Positions 12,682-23,978 of a stretch of 64,000 nucleotides of DNA are shown here, piece by piece. A program made the position numbers and the translations under genes. The stretch comes from Jacaranda mimosifolia. Taxonomy: Eukaryota > Streptophyta > Magnoliopsida > Lamiales > Bignoniaceae. Position 1 is the first letter of the stretch. The number at the start of each line of letters is the position of its first letter. The notes under the pieces were generated by a model. It made no database searches. It saw nothing but the letters and a program-made list of their open reading frames with translations, and was not told the origin of the DNA. The stretch covers positions 21,743,001 to 21,807,000 of the forward strand of contig CM032128.1 in assembly GCA_018894105.1 (NCBI GenBank), given 5' to 3'.

Positions 12682-12695
12682 AAAAAGGGGAAGAT
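12682..12695 (+). other. Copia polypurine tract
   Basis: AAAAAGGGGAAGAT sits directly before the 3' LTR start TGTTAACCC, the expected primer for plus-strand synthesis. Confidence 0.88.
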
Positions 12696-13981
12696 TGTTA
12701 ACCCTTTTATGATTTACACTGTTTTAATGATGAAAAAATCACACTCCTAAAATTATGTGCTGAAAGTATGCAATCGAATTATGAAATATCTTCCCATATT
12801 ATCTGTTGGAATCTATCTATACACTGGAATTTGCTTTCCATAATTAAAAGATATCTTGAATATTCTAGTTTGATTCACATCTATAACTTAGGAAAGAAAT
12901 TATATCCTGCTATAATCATTGATACATCCGCAATTTATGGAACTAATAATTGTTTACTTAAATATCTTGTTTTCTTATTTGATTCGAACAGACACTTACC
13001 TAAATAAGAATTTATAGCCATTGGACATAAGCATATAAATATGAAAATATGCAGCATTTTTAAGCAAGAATCACTTATTCGGAAAAATATCTTTGTTAAG
13101 TATTTTGAGGAGTTCTGTGATACTCTCATACACGTTTTGTGCTTAAGTGTTGCTAATTTCTTGCTCTACGTGTATTTTCGATGGACCTTATGGTGAACAA
13201 GGTCAAGGGGAGCTTGCCTTCGACAGACCTTAGGGAGACTAGGATAAGATGGTTTGTATCCCAAAGGACCTAGTGGTGAAGAGGTATGGGAGCCATATTT
13301 GCTCTCGAGGGACCCCGTGAGGAGAACAAATCTGCACTCGGTTGGTCTAAGGACCTCTAAGTGAAGAAACCAGTAAAGCAATACTGTTTGGAAACTTCTT
13401 TAGTATTCTTAGTTCCGGTCTGGAATGAGAGTCTAGAACTTACCGTACGGAGTGGTAGTTACTCATGCATCAGTCCATAAAAGTTGTGCAAGTGAATCTA
13501 GCAGAAGTTCCACTAGGCATGTTCCCAAAGCAGCTGGTTTCACAGTACTCTAGAATCTGCCTTATTTGATCTGGGATTTTGGTTTAGCTCTTTGCAAAGA
13601 GCTAGTTTTCACGCCGCTCGGGTGTTTCTGTTCCTTAATTTTCATTCTGTCAAATTACTATTCTTAACTATAAAACATTCTTATATTCTTAATTGATTTG
13701 ACAGGTTCAAAATCCTAAGTGAAAACTTAGATATAAGAGTAAGTTTGTCGAACCTCTATAAATACCAGTGTCATTTTACTTCTATTTTTACTATTTTATT
13801 TATCACTAGTTTGACTAGTTGTTTAGCTGATACTTACAAGTTCCAATCAGTAACTAAAATTGTTTTCTACAAAAGGCTTAAGCTATTTTGAAAGGCCATA
13901 AAGTATTTAAGTGACAAACTTCCATTGCATTAAAATCCCTTAAGCTTAATTCACCCTCTGTTAGGCTTATAATCACTCATA
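12696..13981 (+). repeat. Copia 3' LTR
   Basis: Pairs with 4439-5717. It begins TGTTAACCC and ends ACTCATA, so the canonical CA end has decayed. Several percent of positions differ from the 5' LTR by eye, so the insertion is not recent. Confidence 0.92.
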
Positions 13982-14085
13982 GGTTTAATATGCGGGCATC
14001 GTATGGTGTAATTTATCTCAATTATTGGTGAAAATGATCTAAAAATATAATGAAATAGTTACGATAAAACTTTGGCTGGAGCGTG
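13982..14085 (+). repeat. Continuation of the MULE-2 tandem repeat
   Basis: The stretch CATCGTATGGTGTAATTTATCTC followed by AATTATTGGTGAAAATGATC matches about 3720-3790 in the array left of the copia element. It therefore marks the pre-insertion continuity of MULE-2. Confidence 0.75.
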
Positions 14086-14277
14086 AGGAAACCTCTCTCT
14101 TAAGCTTTATAATGGTAGGCTTGCTCGTCCCTTTTATCTATTTGTGAGGCTCCTAGCCAGCCCCTTGTATCGAAGCCTAAATTTTTTGAAGCCTGGGAAG
14201 ATGGTAGGAAGAGAAGGTCAGCGTGTAGGCTGGGCATTGAGAGAATAGACGACTGAAGGAACTATACACCCACAATC
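14086..14277 (+). other. Possible pararetroviral leader, unassigned
   Basis: Sequence between the last MULE-2 repeat and the first recognisable viral reading frame. It has no open frame of note, and I see no match to the promoter-like region at 23420-23800. Confidence 0.3.
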
Positions 14278-15060
14278 ATGGATTCCTAAAAAACTGTTGA
14301 AGATTTACTTCAAGTTTCTTCTACTCTTTCTTTACCCAAATGTTCAGCCAATAGAATTGAAAACCTTGTAGAATATTCATAATCCCTGATAATGCCATCG
14401 TAGAAAAAACAATCCTACTTCTTGTAAGCCGTTATGATATCTATAGAACAAAATGGTCTTTTCCATAAGGAATTAAAAGCACTAAAGCCCTCCTCAAATC
14501 CCAACCTCATGTCAAAGAATACTATAGTCTTCCAAAATGGATTATTGCATTATCAAATCCTCAAAAGGAGAATAGTACATAACCCTTTTCTATTCCGACG
14601 AAGTTCATATCCGGTTGGAAAAGGAAATGTTATACCTATCTTCACTTTGGAGCCATTTGCTCATCCTTTCGCATATGGAAGGAAAGAAATGCTAGTTCGG
14701 CCAGAGTAGCACTCTTTCATACCAGTTTCATTGAATACCAAAATGCTATTATTGGTACGGTGGTGACAAGTCTCAATGCCGGAAGTGCTGTTGTGACATT
14801 TTTCCCGAATTACACAATGTCTCTAGATAGTCACTACCTTTTAACTGCTCTTAAAGTCTAGGTCCAAGTCTTAGGTGCTAAGCAAACTGTGTCTACTGGT
14901 ATAGCAACTCTTTATCACCAAAATGTGTACAGGTTGCAAAACCATAGCTTTTATTTGCAAAATCAAGGAACATATGATGCTATAATGATTCTTCCTAGTT
15001 CAAAACAAGAAGTTCCTACCATTTCAAGGTCCTGAGACAGCTCGAAAAGAAAGAACTTGA
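14278..15060 (+). pseudogene. Pararetroviral movement-protein region, broken
   Basis: The frame begins near an ATG at about 14278 and is soon interrupted. An open stretch (14434-14709) and later frames contain YPVGKGNVIPIFTLEPFAHP, then SAVVTFFPNYTMSLDSHY and GIATLYHQNVYRLQNH. These resemble the 30K-type movement domain at the N-terminus of florendovirus and petuvirus polyproteins. That domain would help viral movement through plasmodesmata. Many stops and frame changes make it non-functional. Confidence 0.7.
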
Positions 15061-15393
15061 GAAGCTTATGTATATAGAATGGATCACTAATTGTGAGTCG
15101 TTACATCAAACTCATGAGATAGTGAAGTCTTCTAGCTTCCAGTTCCAAAGACTCAGTAGTGGATGTGTGAAGTCCATGTTTAACGTGTAGAAGAATGAAG
15201 GGCCATCAAGTGTCATCGTCTGATAGATAATGATTACACCAGCTTCCACACAAACAAGAGACCTTTATATTCCTTTAGGTAGTTTCCACCTAAATAGAAG
15301 GTCTATATATACAGATTAAATAAATAGACACTTTATCTAGGACGTGGATCCCCCAGAGTGTGATCCAGGGTACTCTTGTGATGGATAGGACTC

Positions 15394-15425
<32 letters not shown>

Positions 15426-15860
15426 ATAGTGAAGAAGACTACAACCACTATTGCAAACAAAAAGAAAAAGAACAAAGTCTTTAGGAGAGGTTTTTATGGA
15501 CTTCAAGAACCTGAAGATCCAGACATTGAGCTACCATGGTCTCAACCATTGCCTTGCTATGAAAAAGGCCTTACATAAATATGGAGAGAATGAAATATCA
15601 CATGTAGGATGCAAGCATCAAAAGGCACATTCCTTCCCTCTCCATCAATTCAATCATGTATGATGTTTAACTATGAACAAGACTTCCCACAATTTGAGAG
15701 ATAAATCGACAATTTTGGCCGTACTCCATTAAAGCCTTATGTATAGTCAACAAGGATTGGCAGTGAAGGGAAGACAAAGCCCCTCACACAGGCAAAACAA
15801 GTCCTTAAGTGGCAAACTGCAAACGCCAGAGCACAGAATAGGGTCCTAAAAGATCTTGAT
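15061..15860 (+). pseudogene. Pararetroviral linker with acidic (GAT)n tract, broken
   Basis: Low-conservation region between the movement and capsid parts. It includes an Asp run encoded by GAT repeats (15394-15424) followed by Glu/Asp residues. Frames shift several times. The minus-strand Ile/Val-rich open frame at 15290-15475 is only the complement of the GAT run. Confidence 0.55.
15394..15424. repeat. (GAT)n microsatellite
   Basis: About ten GAT/ATG triplets, in frame with an acidic tract of the viral remnant. Confidence 0.9.
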
Positions 15861-16110
15861 AGCAAGATGGAGCAATTCATCTCTAAAGTCCACCTTACAA
15901 AAGTTAAGGTTGATAGTCTAGCCTCTAGAATACAAACAAATTATGATGACCTTGTCAACAAGGTACATACCCTTGATAGAGACCTCTGTCTTTTCTTAGA
16001 TCAAAGGAAAGTTGTTGATGAGTTATACCAAAAGAAAACAGAGATAAGGAGACTAAGAGCTCAACTTGCCCAAATAGAGGTTAATAAGCACATGGTGGTA
16101 TAATCACTTC
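15840..16110 (+). pseudogene. Pararetroviral coiled-coil segment before the capsid
   Basis: The open stretch 15867-16103 reads as a heptad-rich helix (SRIQTNYDDLVNKVHTLDRD and EIRRLRAQLAQIEVNKH). Florendovirus polyproteins carry such a coiled coil ahead of the capsid domain, probably for oligomerisation. It is cut from the neighbouring frames by stops. Confidence 0.65.
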
Positions 16111-16239
16111 GTTTCTACCCTTCCTATACCAGTAAGCACTCATAATAGTAATCTCCTTTGAACTTACCAGCAAATTATTCAAAACACTTCTTCATGACCT
16201 CTGGTCTTCCAAAAAAGGTTCAAAGAACATAATCTCCAG

Positions 16240-17480
16240 AACTCTTTTGGTTCAAAGGACATCCTCTCCAAAACCTACTGAACTAAAATTCTTAGCTGAA
16301 GAAAAGAAGAAAATCTTAATATCTTCCCCTCCACAATCATCCTCTAAGACAAAGCAAGAAGATCAACCACATCCTGAAGCTTATATGGCTATGGAAGACT
16401 CCAAAAAAGAAAAGCCTATTACTATGGATTCAGATATCTCATCTAAAGTATCTCATGATAAGTCCTCCACCAGTGATTCTGATAAAGATTCTGAAGCAAA
16501 ACTTGCTGATATAAAATCTATGTTGATGGCTTCCAAGACAGGATCAAGCTATCAAAGAGAAGAACAGGCTGCTAAAAGCTTTAATTGAGATAAAATCACA
16601 TTAAGACACTAAACTAGTAGTGACATTGCCCTCGAATAGTTCTTTCTCTAAACCGGCCAATGGTCCATGGTTTACCTTTGATGACATCCCTATGTTCAAA
16701 AGGAGAGATGTACTTCATTCTTTTGTTATTTGGATTGATCTACAACTCATAAGAAAAGGAGCCAACTCACAAACTATTTTGAGAGAATTTGCATCTAGAC
16801 TTACAAGTACTCTTAGAGATTGGTTCTAGAGTCTTGGAGGATACAAACAACTACAATTCTAGCAAGTTAATAATCCAATAACAACCTTAGGAGAAAACCA
16901 CCAAGAATTCATTAGAGATGTCCCTCTTATAAACAAAATGGTGAAACAAGATTGTTTCTCTATGAAGTGATGCTCTCTCAAGAAGAAAGATATTGATTTC
17001 CATTTCCTAAAGATGTTTCAACTTTCTACATGTTGAATGGATCTAACGATCCAAACCTAAAACATGTCTTCCTCACATCACTTCCTAAAGAGATCTGGCC
17101 TAAGCTCCAAAGGATGATACTTGCCAAAAGAAGAGATATAGCTCACATCAGCGTTGGAGAAATTTATCAAATGACTCTTGCAGCCATTGACAAACTCTAC
17201 AAGCAGCAAAATTTCTTCAAAGAGCTTCAAGATAATAGGTCTATCGTGAAGAAAGATTGCAACAAATCCTACTTGGAGATAAAATGCAAAGGCAAAGAGA
17301 AGTGTTCATGCTCTTCCTCTAAGAGATCAACCCACAAGAAATTCAAGAGGAAGAAGAAGCCCTTTAAAGTTCTTCAAAAGAAAGCCCTTTAGGAAAAAAA
17401 CACTAATCGTTGCTATCTTTGCGGGCAAAAGAGGCACTTTGCAAAAATTGCCCTAATAAGAGAAACAAGTTTGCTCGCAT
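16240..17480 (+). pseudogene. Pararetroviral capsid/nucleocapsid region with CCHC knuckle, broken
   Basis: A Ser/Lys-rich stretch (16247-16588) leads to a capsid-like segment with NGPWFTFDDIPMFKRRDVL (about 16653) and LREFASRLTSTLRDWF. Another open piece follows (17030-17392) with a Lys-rich end. The knuckle starts CYLCGQKRHFAK (about 17412), but a frameshift removes the final Cys from the frame. In intact viruses this part coats the genome and binds nucleic acid. Confidence 0.75.
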
Positions 17481-17559
17481 AAGGTCTCGAATCCTATAAT
17501 ATTCAAGTATAACTCTATTCGATAGTTGAATTATTGTACTCTAAATAGGAAGAACAAAT

Positions 17560-18614
17560 AGAATAAACAATATTTGCCATCCAAGATTCATCCTCGGACG
17601 ATGAAGAAGCACCCCAATTGAAGAATATGAGCCTGAAGATTACATACTTCAAGCTAGTTTCGTCGTCCAGGAGACCATTCATTCTCCTCATATTACGATA
17701 TACATTCTTTCGTCCAAATATAATAGGCCTATCAAAGCAATTGGATTCATGGATACAAGTGCAATAATGACAATGATAAATCCATAAATCCTCCCAAAAG
17801 AAGCCTGGAAGCCTTATTATGAATATTTCCAAGTTGCAGATGGCCAGAACTCCAAGACATTGCTAATCAGCAAAAAGCCTATCGGAATTCAATTCTTCCT
17901 AGAATGTATAAAATGGATGAAGTCCTTGGAAGCAAGCTGCATGGTAAAGATCTTCTTATCATCTTTGATCTATATTATAAAGACCAAAGACTACAGGTCC
18001 ATCCTATGAGCATCAAGTTTAAAAGGAATTTCTAGATGTTCACAGCTATTCAGAAAATCTACGCTCTCACTGATGCACCTAAAGAATATTCTGAGTTTGC
18101 CCAAAAACTCCAGCAATGTTGTTCCAAGTCTCATGCAGATTTCAACCATTCTCATCCATTATGGAAGAATCTTGATTTCTTCATTCAACTACCTTTCAAG
18201 TAGAATGAAGATGCCAACCCTACAAAGGCTACTCATCCTGGAATAACGGCAGATGACCTTACCTTGGCCAGAAAGGAATGCAGCTAGCTCCTCGTATTAG
18301 GCCTAATCGAACGAATAAAATCTAGTTGGGCTTGTCCAGCATTTTATGTGAACAACCAGTCTGAACAAGTAAAAGGAAAGAAGAAGCTTGTCATTTATTA
18401 CAAATCCTTGAATCACTTCTTACAAGATGATAAGTTTTTTCTTCCAAAGATGTAAATGTTTTTCTCATATTTAGCCCAAGCCAAGGTATTCTCTAAGTTT
18501 GATCTTAATGCAAGATTTTGGCAACTAGGAATTCATCCAAAGTACTAGTAAAAATAGCCTTCTACATCCCGAGTGCCTAATATCAATAGACGGTCATGCT
18601 ATTTAGACTCAAAG
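17560..18614 (+). pseudogene. Pararetroviral aspartic protease and N-terminal reverse transcriptase, broken
   Basis: The protease motif appears as GFMDTSAIMT (about 17743), with Ser in place of the usual Gly of DTGA. RT follows from about 18270: ARKECS, LGLIERIKSSWACPAF, KVFSKFDLNARFWQLGIHP, and a frame-shifted AFYIPSA near 18560. The coding similarity stops at 18614, exactly at the left edge of the solo LTR, and continues at 21695 with SLFQKAMMRIFEP. Confidence 0.82.
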
Positions 18615-21600
18615 TGTGGCACTCCACTTGGGATATAACCCGAAAGCCGAAATGGCACTCAATTCAATCCTATAACATGCAATATCATTTCTGATAAGCC
18701 CATAAAAAATTTTCCAAAATTCTCCAATAAATCACAACAATCACAACTCACAACATGCTTTAAACTTAACATCATAATATCAGAGTGCTCAATTCATGCT
18801 AGTAACCCACCAATAATTAGAACCAAGATATCAACACAAGCAACATAGTTCACACATACTAAAAGTCTTACATTCGTCCCAACATATAACACATTTCTAA
18901 TACCAAAATATATTTAATGGTGAATTCATATATAAACATCCATTCAACAAATACTAATACAAAACATCAAGTCAAAATCCTCAGTCCAAGCGTTTGGTCT
19001 TATACCTGTCTGAAAGGAAATAAATGGTACAAGGGTGAGTCATAAGGACTCAGTGAGGAATAAGACAAAACAATAGACGATTATCAAGCGTCAACATTAA
19101 CAGTGGAGTTCAACAAATCGAAACTATGGAAGCATAATCATATATTAGAATGAAGAAAATGATAGTTTTCAAACAATTAACAAATGCTAGGTTGGAATGC
19201 CGTAATCGTCAGCTCAAAAGGCCCAGGATCATCTCGACCAATGCTGTTCGGGAGGTATAGAGCATCTTAACCAATCACAGTTTAGGAGGGAACACAAATG
19301 GCCTAGCTGGCCTGGGATATCAGCCCGATCCAAACTGAGAACTCACTCCATGCTTATTGCTCCACGAGCAAAATACAAATAAGAGTACAAACCCAATAGA
19401 CTATGCATTTCAATAAAAGAGCAAAATATGTATATTAGAATACCCTTATGCCTACATGATAGTACAATCGATCAACAATAATAATTCAATAGGACGAGCA
19501 TGATAGCTCGGCAATAACAATGGCATAAGCATGACAGCTTGGCGAAAACAATGGCATAAGCACGGCGACTTGGCAACAACAATAGCACAAGCATGACAGC
19601 TTGGCAAGGCTCTCGGCCCAATAATTCTCATGTATCATTTTCAGTCAATATTTTGAATGATCAATTGCCAACAGGGAAGAACAACTAAATAATTATGCCA
19701 TCAAGACAATCTACGATACACTGAACAATAAAGAAAATCAATATGATATTTGACAATAACGATTTCAATTCAATGAGAACAATACGATAAAATTGTGAAA
19801 GTTCATGGTGCCAGAATGGTAAATCAGCATGTGATCAGAATAGTTTTAAAACCACAAGCCACTTGGGCGTGCAATTCAGTTTCAGATAGAATTCACAAAT
19901 TCAAAGAACTTCACAGAGTTCGATTGAAAGCAGTCATTTTCATGATAAACAGATAAAATACCAATCATTTTCAAATCAAGAGAACCACACAAGGTTTGAT
20001 AATCAAGCAACGTGAATCAAAACAGATATCAAATCTATAGAACCTAATGGGTTCAACGATAGATACAGAATAAGCTCATACAAGCAAGAACCAATTGGCA
20101 GATCCCTCACAGAGGTAACAATAATTAATAGAATACGGTAATCAAGTCAATACCAACCCTCACAGGGGTTTATCAATAAAATTGATAGGTACAAGAGGTG
20201 CTAGATTGATAGATCCTCACCTTATCAACCTCGGTAATGAAGTCAACATCTACTGATCCTCGAGGTAAACTCCTTTGTCATCTATTCAAAAGAGTAATTT
20301 TCTATCAAAACCCTTGTTCAGCCCTAATGATGTCTAACATTCATAATCATCCTAATAACAATCCCATTTTCGATAGTTATCCACCTAATATTATGTTTAG
20401 GGTTTATGCTTCGGTATTATCGCCATAAACATGCTATTCGCACCGGATATATAAATTATTTATGAAGTTCATCCTAAACCGATAAAATAATACAATTGAA
20501 TCCCTAATTTACATATTTAACTTTATAACATTACATGATATCGATTATAGTAACCCAATTATCAATAAAAATCCAAATTTTGTCACTTAAGTCATGGTTA
20601 CATAAAATTTGGACTTTCTTCACTTAATATGCTTATCTAACCACGGATCACGCGAAATAATACAATTTTGGGCTTTTCCTAGCTCAAGTATGTGCATGCA
20701 TGTTTGATTTCCCATGTATGGCTATATTTTTTAGTCAATCCATTTATTCTTTCTGATTATACAAGGTTAGACATGATTTCAACATGTATATATATACATG
20801 CAATACAAAAATTATTTCGTCCAGTTAATTACCAAATATCTCACTATTGGATCACAATTTCCATGATCAGACCTTGTGCATGCGTCCCTCTCATCGAGAT
20901 GAAGATTCTGTTCTTTCGCCACCGCCGCGCCGCCGTCGTTGGAGATGACCAACAACACTACTAGACAGTACTTTTCAGCTCAAATAACAAGATGCCCAGG
21001 TCAATTTTGCCATTCGTCATCGGATTGCCCTTCAATTTCAGCCCGGAATCTCCCCCCACCATAAATTTTTTGTCCAAAATTCATCGTCACCGTCGCCTAA
21101 AACTTCAATCAGAGACCATCATCCTCATCCTTGAGCTGAGCCCTTTCAAACCCACTAATTGCATGTATGGTTTTGTCATCAAAATATGAAACCTACCAAA
21201 CTCCACCACGGCTTCGATCGACCTTCATGTTTCTCGATGGTATCGCAGGAGATAGAGGTTGTGGAGGGTATATTCGTGATTAGTGTGAAACGGGGAAGAA
21301 GGTTATGTGACTAGTCTGAGGTTTGGGGTGGTGGTTGGAGGTTCATCGGTGAGAGAGGAAGAAAAAGGTGTTTCGGTAAGAAGAAAGAAACGTGGGAGAG
21401 AAAATTTAAATTAAGTTATTTATAGATTTAACCTTTTCTGAATTACCAATTGACCCCATCAGTTTTGTTAAGTTCAATTCAGCCACCAATTTGTGATAGC
21501 CTTCACATTGGGCCCACTAAATATTAAAATTACACATTGATCCTCCTAATTTTTAAATAATGATGTAATTAAGTATTTTATATTTGCATTTTAACCCATA

Positions 21601-21694
21601 AAACTTTTGAAAAATCCAAATAAATAAATTAAAATTCTCATAAATTAATACTTAAATAAAATATGAAAATCAATGCATTTCTATGGGTGTTACA
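18615..21694 (-). mobile_element. Solo LTR of a gypsy-type element (3080 bp) inside the viral RT
   Basis: On the minus strand it begins TGTAACACCC and ends GGAGTGCCACA, giving TG...CA ends. It is flanked by a perfect 5-bp duplication CAAAG (18610-18614 and 21695-21699). Removing it with one CAAAG copy restores alignment of the host RT. No second LTR, PBS or pol is seen, so an LTR-LTR recombination product is the simplest reading. The size and TGTAAC start resemble large Tekay/Del-like LTRs. A TATAAATA box lies on the minus strand at about 21416-21425. Short open frames inside (such as 20692-20964) are not supported as genes. Confidence 0.85.
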
Positions 21695-22657
21695 CAAAGT
21701 CGCTACATCACTATTTCAAAAGGCGATGATAAGGATATTTGAGCCCATCCTACATAGCATACTGGTATACATTGATGGTATCCTATTATTCTCCCATAAG
21801 AGTCTTTTACAATAGTTATTAGATTTGGTCCATGCCCATGGAATTATGCTCTCTAAAAAGAAAAGCTTTATTAGGCAGCCCAATATCGAATTCCTTAAGA
21901 TGAATATCTCTAAAGGTCACTATCAACTCGGCTCGTACATCACTTAAGGACTCCTCAAGTTTCCAAATAATGACTTTACCCTTAAGGTGATCCAACAGTT
22001 TCTTGGTATCATTAATTACATTAAGGATTTTCTTTCTGAGTCCTCTAAGTATACTAGCCAACTATCCAAAATGTTGAAAAGAATGCCCCTTGTTGGGGAG
22101 ATGAGCAAACGACAGCTGTCAAAAAGCTTAAAGAGATCTACCAAGATCTACCACTACTAAAGATTTCCAGTACAGGCCACAAAATCCTGCAAATAGATTT
22201 TAGTGATGAATTTTGGGGAGCCATACTCTTCGAAGAAATAGATGGGAAACAATACTATTGTGGCATGCCAATGGACAGTTCAAAAAAAACATAAAGACAT
22301 TATCACACAGTCAACAAGGAAATCCTTGCCATTAGGTACGACATTAACAAATTTAAGTTCCACCTTGTTGGACATTATTATACTGTACGGATGGATAACT
22401 CCTATTTCCCGAGGATTATAGATTTCAAGAACAAGGGAGCTCGAGAGCCACAATTGTTGAGGCTCAAAGATTGGTTCTCTAAGCATCAGTTTACTGTGTA
22501 TCACATCAAAGGAGATGCTAATCTTACTCCTGACCTAATCTCCAGATCAAAATCTGTCCATCTTATTTCCACCACAAAGGCCATTCCTATTATCCTAATG
22601 GTCTCGTCCTCCTCAAGTAAACCTACAAGTACTTTTTCTATCACTCCTATCCCGTGA
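21695..22657 (+). pseudogene. Pararetroviral RT (C-terminal part) and RNase H, broken
   Basis: RT resumes with SLFQKAMMRIFEP, and its catalytic box reads VYIDGILLFS, where the second Asp of YIDD has become Gly. Later stretches give EFLKMNISKG and FLGIINYIKDF. RNase H follows: DFSDEFWGAILF, NKEILAIRYDINKFKFHLVG and DNSYFPRIIDFK (about 22393), ending LTPDLISRSKSV. Stops and frame changes are frequent. The lost RT Asp alone would abolish polymerase activity. Confidence 0.82.
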
Positions 22658-23335
22658 AGCATTCCAAACCCTTAGTAGCATTAAGAATTTTGCAAGGAAT
22701 AATCTTTTCCTTTATCTTGCAAAGTTTTTGAATACTATTAATTATAATCTTGACAAAACCTGTTTTTATCTGGATTACTCCTTCTTATATTTTCCAATAC
22801 TGTCCTCCATCATTGATTTACCATAAGATGGATTGTGGTATCTATGGTGCGTGGCAGTTCTTTATTATTTTGCAGCACAAACGTCTCCTCACAAAATAGT
22901 CCAGTTTCTACAAGATGAACAAAATAAACTATCTTTACTATAAGTTTTCTTTCTATGGTTTGACTCAATAGAAAATAAGATGCAATTATTTCATAAAGGC
23001 ATTCAGGAATAAGTAGGATCAAAAGCACAAGTTGTCTTTATATTTCACATATCATATTATATTTATATGGAACGAGTTGATGAGCCACAACTTTTACCCT
23101 ACTATTACTTATGGAAGACTCTCCCAGGATCACTGGATCGCAACCTTGGAGAGAGCAAGGCATTATATAAGCATCTTTATTACATAAACAAAGTGCCAAC
23201 ATACCCTCCCAAACCATCGCTCATCGACACTTCATGTGGCATTGACTCCTTTTAGGATGATGAGTTCGGATAGATACCAAAACTAGTTCGAGACATTAGA
23301 ATCAACTAGGAAGGATTTAGACTGTTTTAGATGAT
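22658..23335 (+). pseudogene. C-terminal region of the pararetroviral polyprotein, broken
   Basis: Translated pieces such as DCGIYGAWQFFIILQHKRLL (about 22832) and YLWKTLPGSLDRNLGESKAL (about 23107) continue the viral strand beyond RNase H. I associate this tail with florendoviruses from general familiarity but cannot name a function. It ends before the promoter-like block. Confidence 0.5.
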
Positions 23336-23419
23336 CCTATGGTCCCAGGATTACCACGACTACCATAATTCCTGAAGACAATCTTGAAATGCATAATACC
23401 AAGCCCAACAATATAGATA

Positions 23420-23800
23420 AAGCCAACATATGAAGTCTATCCATGCATAGCCATGAGTGACATATGTCCTCCTCTTTCGACATGTGTCCTTGAGTTGTAA
23501 TAAGGCTAGTTGGTTGCATGACACGTGTCCCTCTATTGTAGATTAGTCAGCTTGACATGTGTCCTTGTAGGTGTCCTTATGTCATGACATGTGTACTTAG
23601 TTAAGTAACCCATGTCTATGAGTGGTAAAATAGCTATCACAAGTAGATGACATATGTTCTTAGAAAAGGATAGCTATCCTTGACTCCAAAGGACTACTCC
23701 ATTATGGTTTAAATCCCTTTGAGTTCCATACCCATAAATAGGGGATTGTAATCTACTTTATGATCATGTTTGATTGAAATAAAATCTCTCATCTTTACAC
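23420..23800 (+). promoter_or_regulatory. Promoter-like block with repeated ACATGTGTCC words and a TATA box
   Basis: The word ACATGTGTCC or a close variant (ACACGTGTCC, ACATATGTCC) occurs at least five times between 23460 and 23600. It precedes ATAAATAGGGG (about 23746) and AAATAAAA (about 23789). The CACGTG core is a G-box/ABRE-like site. It could be the pregenomic-RNA promoter of the pararetrovirus upstream. It could equally drive the plus-strand reading frame at 23979, which starts after a splice-acceptor-like TTTTTGTAG. The sequence alone does not decide. Confidence 0.55.
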
Positions 23801-23978
23801 ATATACATGGCCTTCTAAATTACTTCAAAGTTCCACCATAGCCTCTTCAAAGCCTAACTTCATACTTTCTGATCTTCTGCTAGTCTTCTTATCTAAGGTC
23901 TATAATATGCTCTGCACTTGCCTCCATTTGATTATTTATACTTGTCTAATTTTTCTATTTTTGTAGACAAGATCATCA

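Larger units (their letters stand above)
4439..13981 (+). mobile_element. Ty1/copia retrotransposon, Sirevirus (SIRE/Maximus) type, full-length but dead
   Basis: Two LTRs of about 1280 bp (4439-5717 and 12696-13981) flank a PBS, gag, pol in copia order (protease, integrase, RT, RNase H), an extra ORF after pol, and a polypurine tract. Its 9.5-kb size and extra 3' ORF fit Sireviruses. Flanks are GTTTT on the left and GGTTT on the right, a five-base target duplication with one mismatch. The interrupted MULE-2 repeat continues on both sides. Many stops look like CAA to TAA or CAG to TAG changes. Confidence 0.9.
1690..14085 (+). mobile_element. MULE-2: decayed Mutator-like element split by a copia insertion
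   Basis: Three parts lie in order: a TIR-like end (1690-1850), a degenerate MuDR-type transposase C-terminus (2370-2860), and tandem repeats with TAATACTTCAT words (3050-4438). The repeat resumes right after the copia element (13982-14080). All three parts match MULE-1 (46071-61241) in mirror orientation. The first two thirds of the transposase and the distal TIR are missing. The right limit is set where repeat similarity stops. The left TIR comes within about 90 bp of the 73-1602 element. Confidence 0.65.
14278..23335 (+). mobile_element. Endogenous pararetrovirus (Caulimoviridae, Florendovirus-like), broken and split
   Basis: Viral coding remnants run in the order movement protein, coiled-coil and capsid region, CCHC knuckle, aspartic protease, reverse transcriptase, RNase H, and a C-terminal region. 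They lie on the plus strand from 14278 to 18614 and from 21695 to 23335, about 6 kb of virus after removing the solo LTR. There is no integrase and no LTR, which separates it from gypsy elements. One protein plan covering all domains and the coiled coil before the capsid fit Florendovirus. Stops and frameshifts occur in every domain, so it is an extinct genomic copy. No target duplication was found. Confidence 0.85.

Noticed and set aside
15290..15475. Hydrophobic Ile/Val-rich minus-strand open frame
   Set aside because: It is the complement of the (GAT)n tract in the viral remnant.
20692..21189. Two plus-strand open frames in the solo LTR
   Set aside because: They lie antisense inside a delimited solo LTR, have low-complexity content and match no known domain.
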